Assembly: GCF_051020765.1 (NCBI RefSeq) | Contig: NC_134934.1 | Span: forward strand, 4,898,001-4,962,000 | Direction: 5' to 3' | Origin: Lasioglossum baleicum | Lineage: Eukaryota > Arthropoda > Insecta > Hymenoptera > Halictidae | Length of the DNA stretch: 64,000 bases | The notes under the pieces: model-generated | Database searches by the model: none | Told to the model about the DNA's origin: nothing | What the model saw: only the letters and a program-made list of their open reading frames with translations | In this document: positions 22,882 to 34,559 of the stretch, piece by piece | How positions within the stretch are numbered: the stretch's first letter is position 1 | Layout of the letters: the number at the start of each line of letters is the position of its first letter | Made by a program: the position numbers and the translations under genes

Positions 22882-23341
22882 CCTCCCCTCTGTGTACTGC
22901 TATTCCAATGTTAACCGAGGGGTAATTCAACCCCACACAGTTTTGCAGCAAAATGAAAGAAAAAATTTGTCTGCATAAGTATTTGTGAAATTTTATTGAT
23001 TTTTCAGAGATAAGTATACGATACTATAAAAACTGGAAACATATCACTAGACTCCGGATGTTTATGCAATTTGTGTAAACGAATTTTAAGAAAAGAAAAC
23101 TCGAATATCAAATAGAATCTTATTTTCTGTGGTAGTAGCCCTTTTAGATCTGAAATAAATAAAAATCCTAGCAGTTTTTGAAAAGTATCAAAAGCGAAAA
23201 TTGCATACAGATCCGCAGTCCACATATCACAGATAGCCTTTCTAGGTAATTTTTAGAAATTTTCCAGTCGACAACTTATCATTCCCGTTTTCGTCAACCT
23301 GTGGCGCATTTGCACCCCATGCCCCATCCACAGAGAGAAAA
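22882..23341. mobile_element. T4 TTAA-type MITE with a hAT-like MITE inserted
   Basis: Flanked by TTAA (22878-22881 and 23342-23345). The interior (AATGAAAGAAAAAATTTGTC and the GCATTTGCACCCC end) is shared with the intact copy at 28991-29194. The hAT-like MITE at 23048-23222 splits it. Confidence 0.72.
23048..23222. mobile_element. hAT-like MITE, TAGACTGCGG family
   Basis: Starts TAGACTCCGGATGTTTATGC and ends GATCCGCAGTCCA. A perfect 8-bp direct repeat, CATATCAC, flanks it (23040-23047, 23223-23230). Because the host T4 element is known from a second copy, the insertion point is unambiguous. Confidence 0.88.
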
Positions 23342-23345
23342 TTAA

Positions 23346-25509
23346 TCGCTGTGCGATCGACTACTTTTAATATGCATAGGAAAACGCGCGCAGCCAAGTA
23401 CTGTAGGTAGGTATGTCACGAAAATATTTATTATTCGTTGCAACGGGCATCAAGCAGTTATTATTATTTGCCTCGATATTTTCGTGGACATCTAGCATGG
23501 ACGATCGAAGAAGCACTGTTGCCAGCCGGTACGTTACGAAAATAACTGGTCGCCGTTATCTGTTGCTCGTTGCCAGTCGCGCGAGTTCGCGGATTTTGCT
23601 TGTGGCGATTGCGTGTTCGTTCGTTGGTGTCTCGTCTCGTCTCGTTTCGTCTCGTCTCGTCTCTTCCCGCCTCGTCCCGTCTCGTCTCGTCCCGTCCCAT
23701 TCCTTTCCGTTTCGTCGGGACGGGCTTCGTGTTTGCCGCCTGGATCTCAATTCGGTCGAACATGTCGTGTTACGCTCGAATGGCGATCCCCAAGACAAAG
23801 ATCAAGGATGGAAGAAAGATGGAAAGAGAAAGGAAGAATCGTTTCGCGAACCATGCTCCTGTTGGATGATAAAAAATATTATTTTTAATCGTCGAGGGTC
23901 AACCGATGACAGCAACACCGACCATAGGTCACCCGGCTAACCTATAGCACACAGATTTCGATTACGCCCATTCTCCACGATTCGTTTTTTGTTTTTTCTT
24001 CGACTTATTTGCCGGCCGTTCTCGACTCCGATCGGTCGAGTCTACGCGATCGGTTCGCCACGGATTCCCAGCGATCGACCATCGCGAAAGTGTCGTATCG
24101 CTAACGGGGTATATAGTGGTGAACGGCGCGGCAAAATCAAACCGATGTAATTAAATGCGACTGTATACATACAGCGAAACGGTGACGAGAGAATAACGGT
24201 GCACATAGAAACAAAAATCACCGCACAGCTCTCTTCCACCTCGCTCACCTCGCCGCTCCGCTATAATCTCGTACTGAGATGGCGAGCATAGGTAAAACTA
24301 TTAAAAATCAAATGTATAACAGAACAGAAGGTCGTGCATAGAGATTCGATTTAGTTCGAGCCGATTCGGTGCGATTCGAAACAGCTCCCGTAGCTGCGTA
24401 AAACTTCGCGCTGTCGCGTCGGTAGCGGTCGCAAACTCGCATCGAGAAGACTCTGAAACGAGTCAACGATATCTTCCCCCAAAGACCGTGTATTGTATCG
24501 ACCGTTTAACATTCAGCCGACCTTATTGACGTTACCTAATCGAATTGGAGACGTCAGGCCCGTCGGATTATCTGACGGTTCGTTCCAGGGCGAGATCTAT
24601 GAAAAAAAAAACATATTTTTCGGGAAAGGTCCGAGTAAGAATCCTGTCGGAGCGAGAAACCTGTTGCTCGAATAATGTCGTGGAAACGACTACCGATCAT
24701 CGAAGAGAATACTCGATCGTTTCGCGCTGTTCGAACATTTCGTTTCGTTGATGAGACGCGAAGAGCGCTCAGCACGGAGACGCAGAGCCGCGACCCCAAT
24801 TAATCATTCGGAGCAAGAATATACGTTGTATGTAGCTCGGTTAGCAGCGGCAGGCAGCGATCGCTCGAACAATCTCCTGTTTTGTGTCGCGTCGCGAAAC
24901 TGGAATTGTTCGAAGCCGCTTTAATAGTTTGCGCGGATATATTGCTAACGGTTTTACCCCATCGCTCCCTCTGCGAACGAACGAATTTGCTCGGCTCGGC
25001 CGACAATTCATAATCTGAACGCGCGGTCGCGTCTTCCACGGTATCGACGACCGAACGACAGAGGGTTTATATCGTAGGAACAGTAGCGGCAGATTCCGAC
25101 TCGCTGACCGAGCGGAAGACGTTTAGTACATCGGGGGCAAAGGTGACTCTCTTATCTCCTTGGTCCCATAAAAACACTCTCTGTTATCCGCAACGCGAGC
25201 GACCAGACGACGCGTATCGATGCGGTTTACGACGAGATTTTCAAAGATTGAATAGCTTCTTTATCTCGACCTCTTTGATCCCCTCTCTCCCTCTGCCTCT
25301 CCCTGTCCCTCATGCTTCTCGTCCTTCTAGACTGCAAGTTCCACTCCGTTCTGTCTCGTGTTGTCCTTGCTTTGCTTTGCCTTGTCGTAGTTTCTGTGAT
25401 TGCCCTTTTCTCTGTTTTCACTTGCTTTGGATTACTCTTTCGATTCTACGATGCGGTGTTTCGAATCTGTCCTTAGGTATTTTACGGACCGAGGCGACGA
25501 GACGCGACG
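23346..25509. other. Non-coding region upstream of the srp exons
   Basis: This stretch holds a degenerate (CTCGT)n/(CCCGT)n repeat (about 23630-23715), which keeps several frames open, and CpG-rich sequence. It may contain the srp promoter and first exon, but I found no ATG-bearing exon with a donor that I can defend. An open minus-strand segment at 24800-25039 has no in-frame ATG at its start and no recognisable similarity. Confidence 0.4.
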
Positions 25510-25517
25510 GTGATCTC

Positions 25518-25718
25518 TAGACTGCGGATGTTTATGCAATTTTCAATTTTTATAGGTAAATTTTAAGAAAGTGGCATGACATAGAATACTATTTTTAATA
25601 GGAACAGCCTTTGTAAATACAAAACAAATAAAAATCGTACTAAGTTCTATCGAATTTTATGTTCTAGCATTTTTTGAAAGTTTTCATAAGCGATAAGTAC
25701 ATGAAGATCCGCAGTCTA
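25518..25718. mobile_element. hAT-like MITE, TAGACTGCGG family
   Basis: Ends TAGACTGCGGATGTTTATGC and (reverse) TAGACTGCGGATCTTCATGT, flanked by GTGATCTC (25510-25517) and GTGATCGC (25719-25726), an 8-bp duplication with one difference. Confidence 0.85.
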
Positions 25719-25947
25719 GTGATCGCGAATCATGGCTAGTTAGGGTTGCCAGAAATGTTTTATCCAAATATAGAAGAAGTAGTGAAAACTGCAATTATGT
25801 GTATATGAGATAGGCTCAAAATATAGGAGTTCAAGTAAAAGAGGTATACAGCACATTTTAAACTTTTTTATTCAAACAAAGATTTTTGAAAATTCCTATA
25901 GGTACGTAAAGATCAAGTTCAAATATAGAAGACTCATATCAAATATA

Positions 25948-26476
25948 CAGTAGCGGACAAAAGTTTAAGACCGCTCTAAAGAAGACGATAGCTTTTTTAA
26001 TATTGTACTATACGATTTTTACTTTTTTGGGAAAGCTAGAGCAATTAGTTTACTAAAGGATGTGAAAAGAAATTTATTCAAAAATTGCAATTGATCGGAA
26101 TTGTTGAAAAAATACTGAAAGTTGAATTTTTAACTTTTTTATTTGGGCCTATATTGAAAATTTAAAAAATACGTTTTGTAGATCTGTGTCAATTAAACAT
26201 ATTTTGACGAAATTTTCAGAATATGTTTAATTGACACAGATCTACAAAACGTATTTTTTTAAATTTTCAATATAGGCCCACATAAAAAAGTTAAAAATTC
26301 AACTTTCAGTATTTTTTCAACAATTCCGATCAATTGCAATTTTTGAAAAAATTTCTTTTCACATCCTTTAGTAAACTAATTGCTCTAGCTTTCCCAAAAA
26401 AGTTCAAATCGTATAGTACAATATTGAAAAAGTTATCGTCTTCTTTAGAGCAGTCTTAAACTTTTGTCCGCTACTG
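25948..26476. mobile_element. 529-bp near-perfect foldback, Tc1/mariner-type
   Basis: Starts CAGTAGCGGACAAAAGTTTA and ends with its reverse complement, flanked by TA (25946-25947, 26477-26478). The two halves pair along almost their whole length, with the axis near 26212 and only a small central gap. There is no coding capacity. The very low divergence between arms suggests youth or gene-conversion between arms. Confidence 0.9.
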
Positions 26477-26559
26477 TATATAGAAGATCTGGCAACCCTA
26501 CGGCTAGTTCCCATCGACCGACGACCGACGACCGTTTAAATTTGCGCGCACCATTATTT

Positions 26560-26690
26560 AACCCTTAGCACTCGAATAGTCACTTATTCACAATATTGTT
26601 TACATTATTAACCCTTGGCAGTCGAGGAGTGACTCAGAGCCACCACTAAAAATCACTGTACCATTATATACAATATTGTTTATTAGGTTG
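26560..26690. mobile_element. T2-family MITE fragments
   Basis: Two partial matches to the T2 end: one near 26560 (TTAACCCTTAGCACTCGA) and one near 26610 (TTAACCCTTGGCAGTCGA followed by CCACTAAAAATCACTGTACC). Both resemble the right end of the element at 18897-19137. Confidence 0.6.
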
Positions 26691-26692
26691 GA

Positions 26693-26830
26693 GGGAAAGT
26701 TCTGTCGTATTTCAAATAAGCAGGTAGTTTTGCTTGTAAATCAAAATTAAACACATGTTGCTAATGATAAGTCATTGGGCAACGACTATTGACAGGTTAT
26801 CTGAAAGATGGCAACAAGTTGTTACAAATA
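26693..26830. mobile_element. Possible mariner 5'-end remnant
   Basis: TTAGGTTGGAGGGAAAGTTC resembles the opening of some mariner elements, followed by non-coding AT-rich sequence. No matching right end or transposase text was found, so this is tentative. Confidence 0.3.
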
Positions 26831-27398
26831 ATGGAAATCATTATTAAATATGTTGGTATCTAATCAATATTATTAGTGTTATAACATTTTGATATCAAAC
26901 ACTGGTATCAAATTTGATAACAAATGATAAAAATTATATACAATGAAATTATTCTAGGTCGAAAGAAATGTTTAATTTTCGGATTATAAAATAAGCCCGA
27001 CCCGAGGATTGCGCTTGCACTCGTACAAAACGATCGGTAATAGTACGGTCGAAGTTCGGGTTTTTCTTACGACCACCGAGATACTGCTCGAGATCGCCGC
27101 TCGGACCCCTAAATCATTCTTCGTCGTCGACTTAATGGGCTTGTAAAAAGAGCTCGTCTCCCGTTGCTTCGGTCCTCGGCATCGAACCGCAGCGACGCTC
27201 GTTTCACGTCCAACGACCTACGGATTAACTTGTCTTACGGGGTGTGTTCGATGAAATGATCTTCCATCGTTGGTTTCTCTACTCGTCGATCGAATCAAAC
27301 ATTACCAATCACTTCGCGAATACGAGCATCCGAATCAAAGTCGATCTATCAGTTCATGAATATTTTACCACTATTTTGAAATTTAAGGGTATAACAAT

Positions 27399-27628
27399 TA
27401 GGGATGGGATCAAGTACCTCGCAAACAGGTACGAACTTTGATTGATTGAATTCGAACTCTCTAGTATAAGTACTTCAAAAAACAGAGATAGTACTCCTAA
27501 GTATACTCGAACCTATGCTAGACAGTTTCGAACCTTTTACAAGTACTTTGGTAAACGGAAATAATACTTGCAAGTATATTCGAGAATCTTCGTCAAACAG
27601 ATTCATATTGAACTTGATCCCATCCATA
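27399..27628. mobile_element. hAT-type MITE (TAGGGATGGGATCAAG ends)
   Basis: A 230-bp element with ends TAGGGATGGGATCAAGTAC and (reverse) TATGGATGGGATCAAGTTC and a perfect 8-bp duplication, ATAACAAT (27391-27398 and 27629-27636). Internal repeats of AAGTACTT-like text occur. No coding potential. Confidence 0.88.
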
Positions 27629-27705
27629 ATAACAATATAGTTCGTTGGATTCGTTTTGACATCAGCTACAATATTATAAAGTAAGAAATATATAGTGATC
27701 TTTAA

Positions 27706-27911
27706 CACTAAACCTACCACTATTTAATATTTCTCTAATTTTTTAATTATTGAAAAATTATTAAGTTGCCTACATGGAAATTGTTTCGATCGATTTCTTT
27801 ATCCCAGCACATATTGTAGTAAAAGTGGCAAAAAAATCTAAATAAATTGAGTCATGTCATTTTTATAAGCTAAAACATTTCCATCGCTTTTAGTGCTCGG
27901 TAGGTTTAGTA
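27706..27911. mobile_element. T5 TTAA-type MITE (CACTAAACCTACC ends)
   Basis: TTAA at 27702-27705 and 27912-27915 encloses CACTAAACCTACC...GGTAGGTTTAGTA. A diverged relative begins near 32694 (TTAACACTGAACCCGCTG). Confidence 0.75.
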
Positions 27912-28290
27912 TTAAAAATTAAAGGTGACCTTGATTTTTTACAGAATAAACATATTTAAAAAAATTTGTTGTATTGAAATTTGTAGACCGCTAAATGTCG
28001 ATTAACTTTTGTTTCAAACATATTTTTGTCTCAATACCGGAACTGCCTAAAAAACCATGTTCCGATTTCAAATAAACAATAATCTATAATAGTATTCATA
28101 AAATGTTGATTTTTAAATTCTTGTTCTAACTCTAGATGCATTAAATACCGATATGAGACAGTTTTTACCAAATGAATTGCTAGATCGGCCGCCCAGGTCG
28201 GAATCGATATCGAAGGTATAAGATGATCGAGAACATGCGCGAAACGAGAGGGTTGTGAGGCGACCGGTAAAGGCGGGGTAACCCCCATTT

Positions 28291-28735
28291 GTCGCTATCA
28301 CTCTCTTGGATGCGATCTTTGTGGGGACAAGTGTGGAAGGTTAAAACATTTAACTAGAGAATGCAGAGTAATGCGAGAAAAGATCCGTATCGAGGATGTA
28401 GTGAGCGGGAGGAAAGATAGAAATGTCGAAGAGTGGTTGGAGCAGTTGAGGAGTAAGAGAGAAAAGAGAGCATAAATGTACCAAAGAATATACCAAACTA
28501 AAAACAAATGTTAGGGAATAGGAAAGAATGCAATAATTAGGTTAGTAATAATTAGGATACAAGCAGAGTAGGTAAGGGTAGGAATGAGTGAGACAAAGAA
28601 AAAGAAAGAGTGAGAGGAGGTATGGACCGAATGTGCGAAATAAGATAGATCTGTAAAGTTAGGTTAATGTAAACCAAGTCACATTTCTTAGCTGTAAGGC
28701 TGAAATAAAGCAAATACATACATACATACACTACC
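28291..28735 (+). pseudogene. Non-LTR retrotransposon 3' end (CCHC tail, UTR, CATA tail)
   Basis: An open frame ending at TAA 28473-28475 encodes CDLCGDKCGRLKHLTREC, a Cys/His cluster like that at the C-terminus of many LINE reverse transcriptases, then a basic tail (EEWLEQLRSKREKRA). The following about 250 nt behave as a 3' UTR and end in GCTGAAATAAAG plus a (CATA)n tail. Everything upstream of about 28290 is missing, as in 5'-truncated LINE copies. A second copy of this 3' end is at 34560-34680. Confidence 0.65.
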
Positions 28736-28990
28736 ACTCTCTTATCCTGTATTTTGGACATTGCTCGTTCGCGAACCACCGAACCCCCTGCTCTCGACAA
28801 TCGCTTAATCCTTGTGTAGCCAATCGCATACCCGGATACCCATTTACTGCATTTCTTTCAAAAACTTATTAATGTTCCGCTAAAAATATTAAAAAATTTC
28901 TCTGGATGTCCATTCTTTGCTCACTAATATATTGATCTACAGTCTTAAAATGAGAATTTGTGCAAATGTGTTAAATATAGACGGTTTTAA

Positions 28991-29194
28991 GCTTCTCCCT
29001 GTGTACTGCAAATAATGAAAGAAAAAATTTGTCTGCACAAGTATTCGTGAAATTAGATTGATTTTCAAAGTATTGTATACTTATCTTTTCTCACAGATAT
29101 ATCATTCCTAGAAAATTTTCGAAAATTTTCCATTCGTCAACTTTTTATTTCCGTGTTTGTCAGCTTGGGGTGCATTTGCACCCCAGAGAGAAGG
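28991..29194. mobile_element. T4 TTAA-type MITE, uninterrupted copy
   Basis: A 204-bp element between TTAA (28987-28990) and TTAA (29195-29198), with the same interior as 22882-23341 (AATGAAAGAAAAAATTTGTC, TTTGTCAGCTTGGGGTGCAT). The right end GTGCATTTGCACCCC is itself a small palindrome. Confidence 0.75.
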
Positions 29195-29198
29195 TTAA

Positions 29199-30584
29199 AT
29201 AATCTACACATTTTGGTTGGCCACATAAGGTTTCGCGGGAACCTTGAGCGGGACAGGAGCGTTTCACTTCGGATACTTGCGACGACACAAACAAGAAAAG
29301 AAGGAGAGAAGGAAAATATTAAAGCGGTCTGCACGCACAGAGGGAGAAGGACAGAGGGGAAGGAGGATTTATGAGAAGAGTGGAGGGACAGAAAGAAAAC
29401 AGAACCCTCGGTGAATCATTAGCGACAAAGCCCGAGGTGGAAACAATGTCCTACGGTTAGGTGTTTCGTTTGAAGGCCGGAAGGTTAGGAGAAGGACACA
29501 CTATGAGGACTCACAAGTCGAGAATTTTTTTTGAGAATGCTTAAAAAATGTTGCCAGAATGTATCGAGTATGCATCGAGAATGCTTTGAAACTGTACCCG
29601 AAGTTTCTCTGGTTCGAGCTGAGCGTCTGCTTTTCGAGGGGACTTGGTCGTTTTAGAGCAATCGCGGGTACCACAACTCGCACGAACCAGTCAAATCTAT
29701 TCCTCTGGTATTCTGGCAACCACGAGAATGTGTATCGGGTTTCTGTCTTTTTTTTTTTTGTTACCAACGACGGTCGAGTATCGTTCATCCTCGGCCCCGT
29801 ATTCGTTTGGCCCCATTAACTCCTCCACCGCACCGGAGCTCAGGGTTTCGAAAAAAAAGAAAATGGCCCATGAATCTCGAGCACTGTCAATTATCGGGGA
29901 GACCCTTTCCCAAAACCACTCCGCGCCCAGTCACCTGTTGCCTTTTGTTTTTGGCGCAAGAAAATTCACGCAAGGAAGGTGGTCGCATTCGAATAAACTA
30001 AACTCCACCGAGCAGGAGTTTAGTTTTCTTTTCATAGAAAAATGAGCGGCGCGCAAATCTTCGTCGACATTAACATTATTGAGCCGAGCGGCCGACTGTG
30101 TTTGCTTGCGTGCGGCATGCGGTGTGCGATGGACGGAACAGTAAACAGGTTCGTTTTCTAAGACCCTCGAGAAGAATGCCTGGCATTATGAGCTGCGAAA
30201 CAACGAAACGCAGACTGCGTGGCGTAACGGGAGAAGAAAACTAATCGTGCTACGTGACACATTTTTTTCTCTGTTTTTCGTTCGGCTCGTCCCTCGTTTA
30301 TCCTCTCACCCTCAGACAGCACACGCTCGTCGCTCGTCGCCCGTCGCTCGTCCCAGAACCTCTACTTCTCGAATTCCAAATACGGTTAAGCGCCACCCCA
30401 GTGCGACGCGTCTGCGAGAATCGCCGTTCGAAACCATTAGTTTTTATGAGAGTCCGTTGCTTGTGATCTTCACGATCGTAAAAAAAAAATAGAAAGTCGT
30501 CGGGAAACTGAATGTCGCACAGTTTTGCTTTGATAGTCATAGGGGTAGGTGCCAATCGCATATCTATCGCGATCTTTCAGCCCG
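29199..30584. other. Intergenic, nothing recognised
   Basis: Short ORFs only, none with similarity that I can recognise or with credible splice sites. The sequence is unique within the window. Confidence 0.5.
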
Positions 30585-30588
30585 TTAA

Positions 30589-30917
30589 GGATGTTCTGGA
30601 GACTAAAGTACAAGAAATTCGAAATCCATCAATGTATTGGCAATGAAAGCCATTCATGAGTATATTTTTGTTTTTGAGTGCATTTTTTGTGGAGTTTCTA
30701 GTTGCGTTTTTTCAAGGTTTAAATAGGGTTTGAAGTGGAATTTTATGAATTCTCCATAAGAAGACGTGTTAAAATGTGCAAACTTTAAGTTGCTATAATC
30801 CTTAAACGGTGCAGCGAATCGAACCCAAACTTTGGTAATTGCATTAATTTAGTAAGAATTATATCTTGTCGAATTTTCAAAAATTTTGTAGCGTTTTTAT
30901 ATACCTCCAGAACATCC
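30589..30917. mobile_element. T3 TTAA-type MITE (GGATGTTCTGGAG ends)
   Basis: Inverted ends GGATGTTCTGGAG / CTCCAGAACATCC lie immediately inside TTAA at 30585-30588 and 30918-30921. The right TTAA also serves as the left flank of a T1 copy. Confidence 0.8.
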
Positions 30918-30921
30918 TTAA

Positions 30922-31157
30922 GGGGGTAGACTTGTTTCGAGGAGTACAAGGGTGCTTTTCAGTAGACAAAAGCGCTAGATAAACGTTCAATCTAGACCGA
31001 CGTCGCTCTCAAAAGTCCTATTTTACCACGTTTTTTACGTTTACGAGGCGTAATTTGCATTACTCGGCGGCATGTAGCTGTCACAGCTTGATGGAAATAG
31101 CTACTTGCGCAACTTTATGCTTCGAAATAATGCAAATTTCGCCTCGTAAACGCAATA
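30922..31157. mobile_element. T1 MITE, copy 4 (right arm truncated)
   Basis: Begins GGGGGTAGACTTG directly after TTAA, runs through the AGCGCTAGATAAACG and TTTACGAGGCGTAATTTGC modules and the central hairpins, and stops within the right arm near the CGCCTCGTAAACGC module. Confidence 0.75.
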
Positions 31158-31599
31158 AATATTACGATTTCGAATTTCGAAGAATTAATATTTCACTTTT
31201 TAAAATACTGAAATAACGTACGGAAAAGAAAATGGAATATTTTTTGTTGTATCATTATTTGTGGCAAATTTACGTTATATGCAGATATTTAACAAGAAAG
31301 AACTCGTTGAATCGAGATGGAAAAGTTATGATGACAGTGAGCAAATTCGCTCTAGATTAAAAAATCACTTGAATGAAGTTAAAATCACGACAGATGAATC
31401 ACGTTTAGTGATTTTGTACGCCATTAGTAGTTGTAACCCAATAATCGAAACCGGGAACAGGAGTTGAAAATTCGCGCAACAAAATTATTATGTCAATCTA
31501 GATAAATGCCTCGATAATGATGAGAACATTACCCAAGTTATCCTATTTCTAAGATCCACAAATATTTACTACACTGTAATTATGGGAGCAACAACTGTG

Positions 31600-31735
31600 A
31601 ACTGATTTCCTCATCGTGTACTAACTATGTCTATTTATAAGGATTCGACTTTGTATACATAACATATGTATAAATTCTAGTGGTCGCTGATGACCTAGAT
31701 GTTGATGCGGCCTGTATAAATAAATAAATTGAAAA
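31600..31735 (+). mobile_element. Non-LTR retrotransposon 3' tail
   Basis: GTCGCTGATGACCTAGATGT followed by GATGCGGCCTGTATAAATAAATAAA is a 3'-end pattern I associate with insect LINEs. The upstream part shows no intact reverse transcriptase. Tentative. Confidence 0.45.
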
Positions 31736-31913
31736 ATCAAACTTCTTATGTCTACGTATATCATAGAAATGGTGGCAACGCGTATCTACCTATTAGTGCA
31801 TACACGTGTACTACGGATCGTTGGGTTGAATTGACTAAACGAATAGTCTGCGGTGATCCAGCCGTAACTTGGCTGGCTCGTTGGTCTAAGAGCAGGTTTG
31901 CTAGCTGGAAAGA

Positions 31914-31962
31914 AGCGAGAGCGAGAGAGAGAAAGAGAGACAGTGTGTATGTGCGTGTGTAT

Positions 31963-31994
<32 letters not shown>

Positions 31995-31996
31995 AG
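31914..31996. repeat. (GA)n / (GT)n microsatellite
   Basis: GA-rich tracts flank a short GT-rich piece. They sustain a 214-codon open frame on the plus strand (31729-32373) that I do not consider a gene. Confidence 0.85.
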
Positions 31997-32689
31997 GCGC
32001 AAAGCAGAGGAAAGTGGGGAACGGCAATAAATCAGTCGTCGAGGGGTCGGAGGTCGTCAGCGGTGCCCCACTATATTCACATCGAGGGCGTAATGGGGTA
32101 TTAAGCTTGGAGGACTTTCGAGTTAATTTTCTGGTCTCTCGAGTCGCAGCTGCGAACGAGAGTCGATTATTAGTTTCGACCGATACACTGATTTTTCTCC
32201 CCTTTTTCCACGGAGCTTCTAAGTCGTATTTTTCGTCGTCACGCCGCGACTACGACAAAAAAAATCATGCGATTTATCATGCCAGCCCGCCAGTCAGCCG
32301 GTCGGTCGATCAACCACATTGCGAAATCGTATTATCGGAAAGATCGAGTCTCAACCGCGATATCTCCTGGTAAACGTCTGATACGCCGGACGGTTCGGCA
32401 ATTCGTCGAGCATCGCAATATTTACCGAGAACAAGTTTCTTATTAAGGATTTTCTTTGGACGATCGACGACCACGACAAACTCGTCGCTCACGGACACGG
32501 ACACAAACAACCCGCTAAACCAAACAAATAAGCGGTTTTCACGCGACTCGGATCGGATCGGCTCTTTACGATCCGGAAAGTCAAGAAATAAGAGCAACCA
32601 GGAAAATCCGTTCCGCAGCCCTCTGGTCACCCGTCACCCCTTTGTTTTGCTACAACCGAGAGTTTGTTTTTACAACGTGGTTGAGGGAT

Positions 32690-33233
32690 TAACACTGAAC
32701 CCGCTGATCCTCGAAACTAACTGGTACATGTTCCCTTATAAAAATAACCAGATTCATTTTATTCGAACTTTGTTGTCCAATCATTTCTTATGAAATCGTT
32801 TTAATTATTTGAATAATTGTAAAATCAAGAATCGAGACCCGGTGAGTTTGGCCGGTGGTGGTAGGTTTAGGGAAGGCGGGATGCGCTTTCTCATTTCTCG
32901 ATAATGCAAAGATGGGGGTTTTTCAGTAGTGTGAAGCGCTAGATAAAACATCAATCTAGGCCACAATCGATCTCAAAAGTCTTTACGTTGCGTAATTTGC
33001 ATTATACGGCAGCATGTAGCTGTCGCATCTTTATAAAAATAGCTACATGCGCAGCTTTATGCTTTCGAATAATGCAAATTACGTCTCGTAAACGTAAAGA
33101 TAGGGCGATTGAGCGTAGATTGATCTTTTATCTAGCGCTTTTGACTACTGAAACAACCAATCTTTGCATTATCGAGAAATTGAGAAGGCGCATCTCGCAT
33201 CTTAGCAATCCTGGAAACAAGAGTCTACCCTCT
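32690..33233. mobile_element. T5-like remnant abutting T1 MITE copy 5
   Basis: TTAACACTGAACCCGCTG begins a diverged T5 element that reaches GGTAGGTTTAGGG near 32872. A T1 copy follows without a gap (GGCGGGATGCGC at about 32876) and runs to GAGTCTACCCTCTTA at about 33233. T1 here keeps both arms and its central GTAGCTGTCGC / GCGCAGC hairpins, but its left terminus is lost. Confidence 0.7.
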
Positions 33234-33449
33234 TAGTGCGTTCGGCCACCGATTTGTGTACCGAAACTGTACGAATTCAACGAATAAATCCGTATTATAT
33301 CGTAAAGCTGAGAAGAAAATCCGAGCTTGCGACGATCTTCTGCACGAGCTCGGAAGCACACGCCTTGCGTCAGGGAAAAGGAAGAGAAAAAAGGAAAGAA
33401 CAAGCACAGAGGGGTGAGATTAGGGGGAATAGAGAGAAAATGGAAATTG

Positions 33450-33612
33450 TTTGCGGTGCAGGCAAGCGAGCGGGCAGGCAAAAGCAAGCGAACGAGCAAG
33501 CAAGCAAGCAAGCAAGCGGTCGAGACGGGCGGGCAGGGCAAGCAGGCCGGTAGGGCAAGCAGGCAGGCAGGCAGGCAAGCAAGCAAGCAAGCGAACAGGC
33601 AAGCTATGGCAA
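33450..33612. repeat. (AAGC)n / (AGGC)n tetranucleotide array
   Basis: Degenerate GCAA/GCAG tetramers over about 160 bp. All frames stay open on both strands, giving Cys/Ala/Leu-rich spurious ORFs. Confidence 0.88.
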
Positions 33613-34559
33613 GCGGGTGGGCAGGTTTACGGTACTCGCTGGCCTGCCGGCGAACAGCAGTTCTGACGTCACATCCTGCGCGGGCGGACATCCGGTTTCG
33701 TTGCCGGACTCCTGTCCCGAAGCGATAACAAAATCTACGTTTGTTAAGAGAGGAGAAAGAAACCACGCGAAAAAGAGAGAATCGCTGCAGTTATTCTTCC
33801 CTGTTTCGAAAATTGCTCGAACCATTCGTCGATCGGATTTGTTCATGCTGGTTTCCTTTCGCGAAAACCGAAAACGCGAAACGAATCTAGGCAAGGCAAA
33901 GGGAGACAACGTGGAACGCGAAACCCCCAAATCGGCCGTTGGGAATTCCATCGGGATTAACCTTCTGACCGGACTACGGTGCGCCTTTCCTTTTCCCACC
34001 CGCGCCCCTGAGCCGCCGTACACCGTACGTGTACCCTCGTAGAACGAAATCGTCGTTACCGCTTGGTTTTCCTCCTCGGCAAGGCTGTGCAACAAACAAG
34101 GCCAACTGGAAATACGCGTGTCGCACACCTAACCCAGGCTCAGCAACAACAGTCCCATGGGACGGTCATTTACAAATATTTGCCTCGTTATTAGTTTATG
34201 GGGATGTTTGGTTGCCCTGCATCGACCGTTTACGATCCGTGGTGCCTAGTTATCCCGAGGACCGCAAAAAAAAATTCCCGCTACGAGCTGTACCCCTGTA
34301 GTGAACTCGTTTGCTTCCACGGATTACGCAACGCGTTTTGCGCGGTCATGATGCTATAGCAAGCCGGCCGATCCGATCCGATCCGATCGACGATTTATCG
34401 ATCGACCATGCAATTCTATGGTTGTCAGGAAGAACGCTGAGATTCGGTTTCGAGATATTGCCGTTTCAAGTTTTCATCACTAATGCTTTGACACAGGACA
34501 CCGGTTAGATTGCTTTATTTTTTGGAGCCGTCCGTTTTCATGAATTTTTCTGGTAAATA

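Noticed and set aside
17341..24270. Similar short texts AAAATCACCGCAC...TATAATCT at about 17365 and 24216
   Set aside because: The shared text is short, interrupted and without inverted ends; it could be an old repeat, but I cannot support a feature.
24800..25039. Minus-strand open segment as a possible first srp exon
   Set aside because: It starts without an ATG, and I could not find a donor that joins it in phase to the exon at 22741.
31729..32373. 214-codon plus-strand ORF
   Set aside because: It is kept open by GA/GT microsatellites (RERERE-type text), overlaps a LINE tail at its start and shows no known domain.
33233..33766. Cys/Ala/Leu-rich minus-strand ORF of 177 codons
   Set aside because: Produced by the GCAA/GCAG tetranucleotide array; overlapping open frames exist on both strands.
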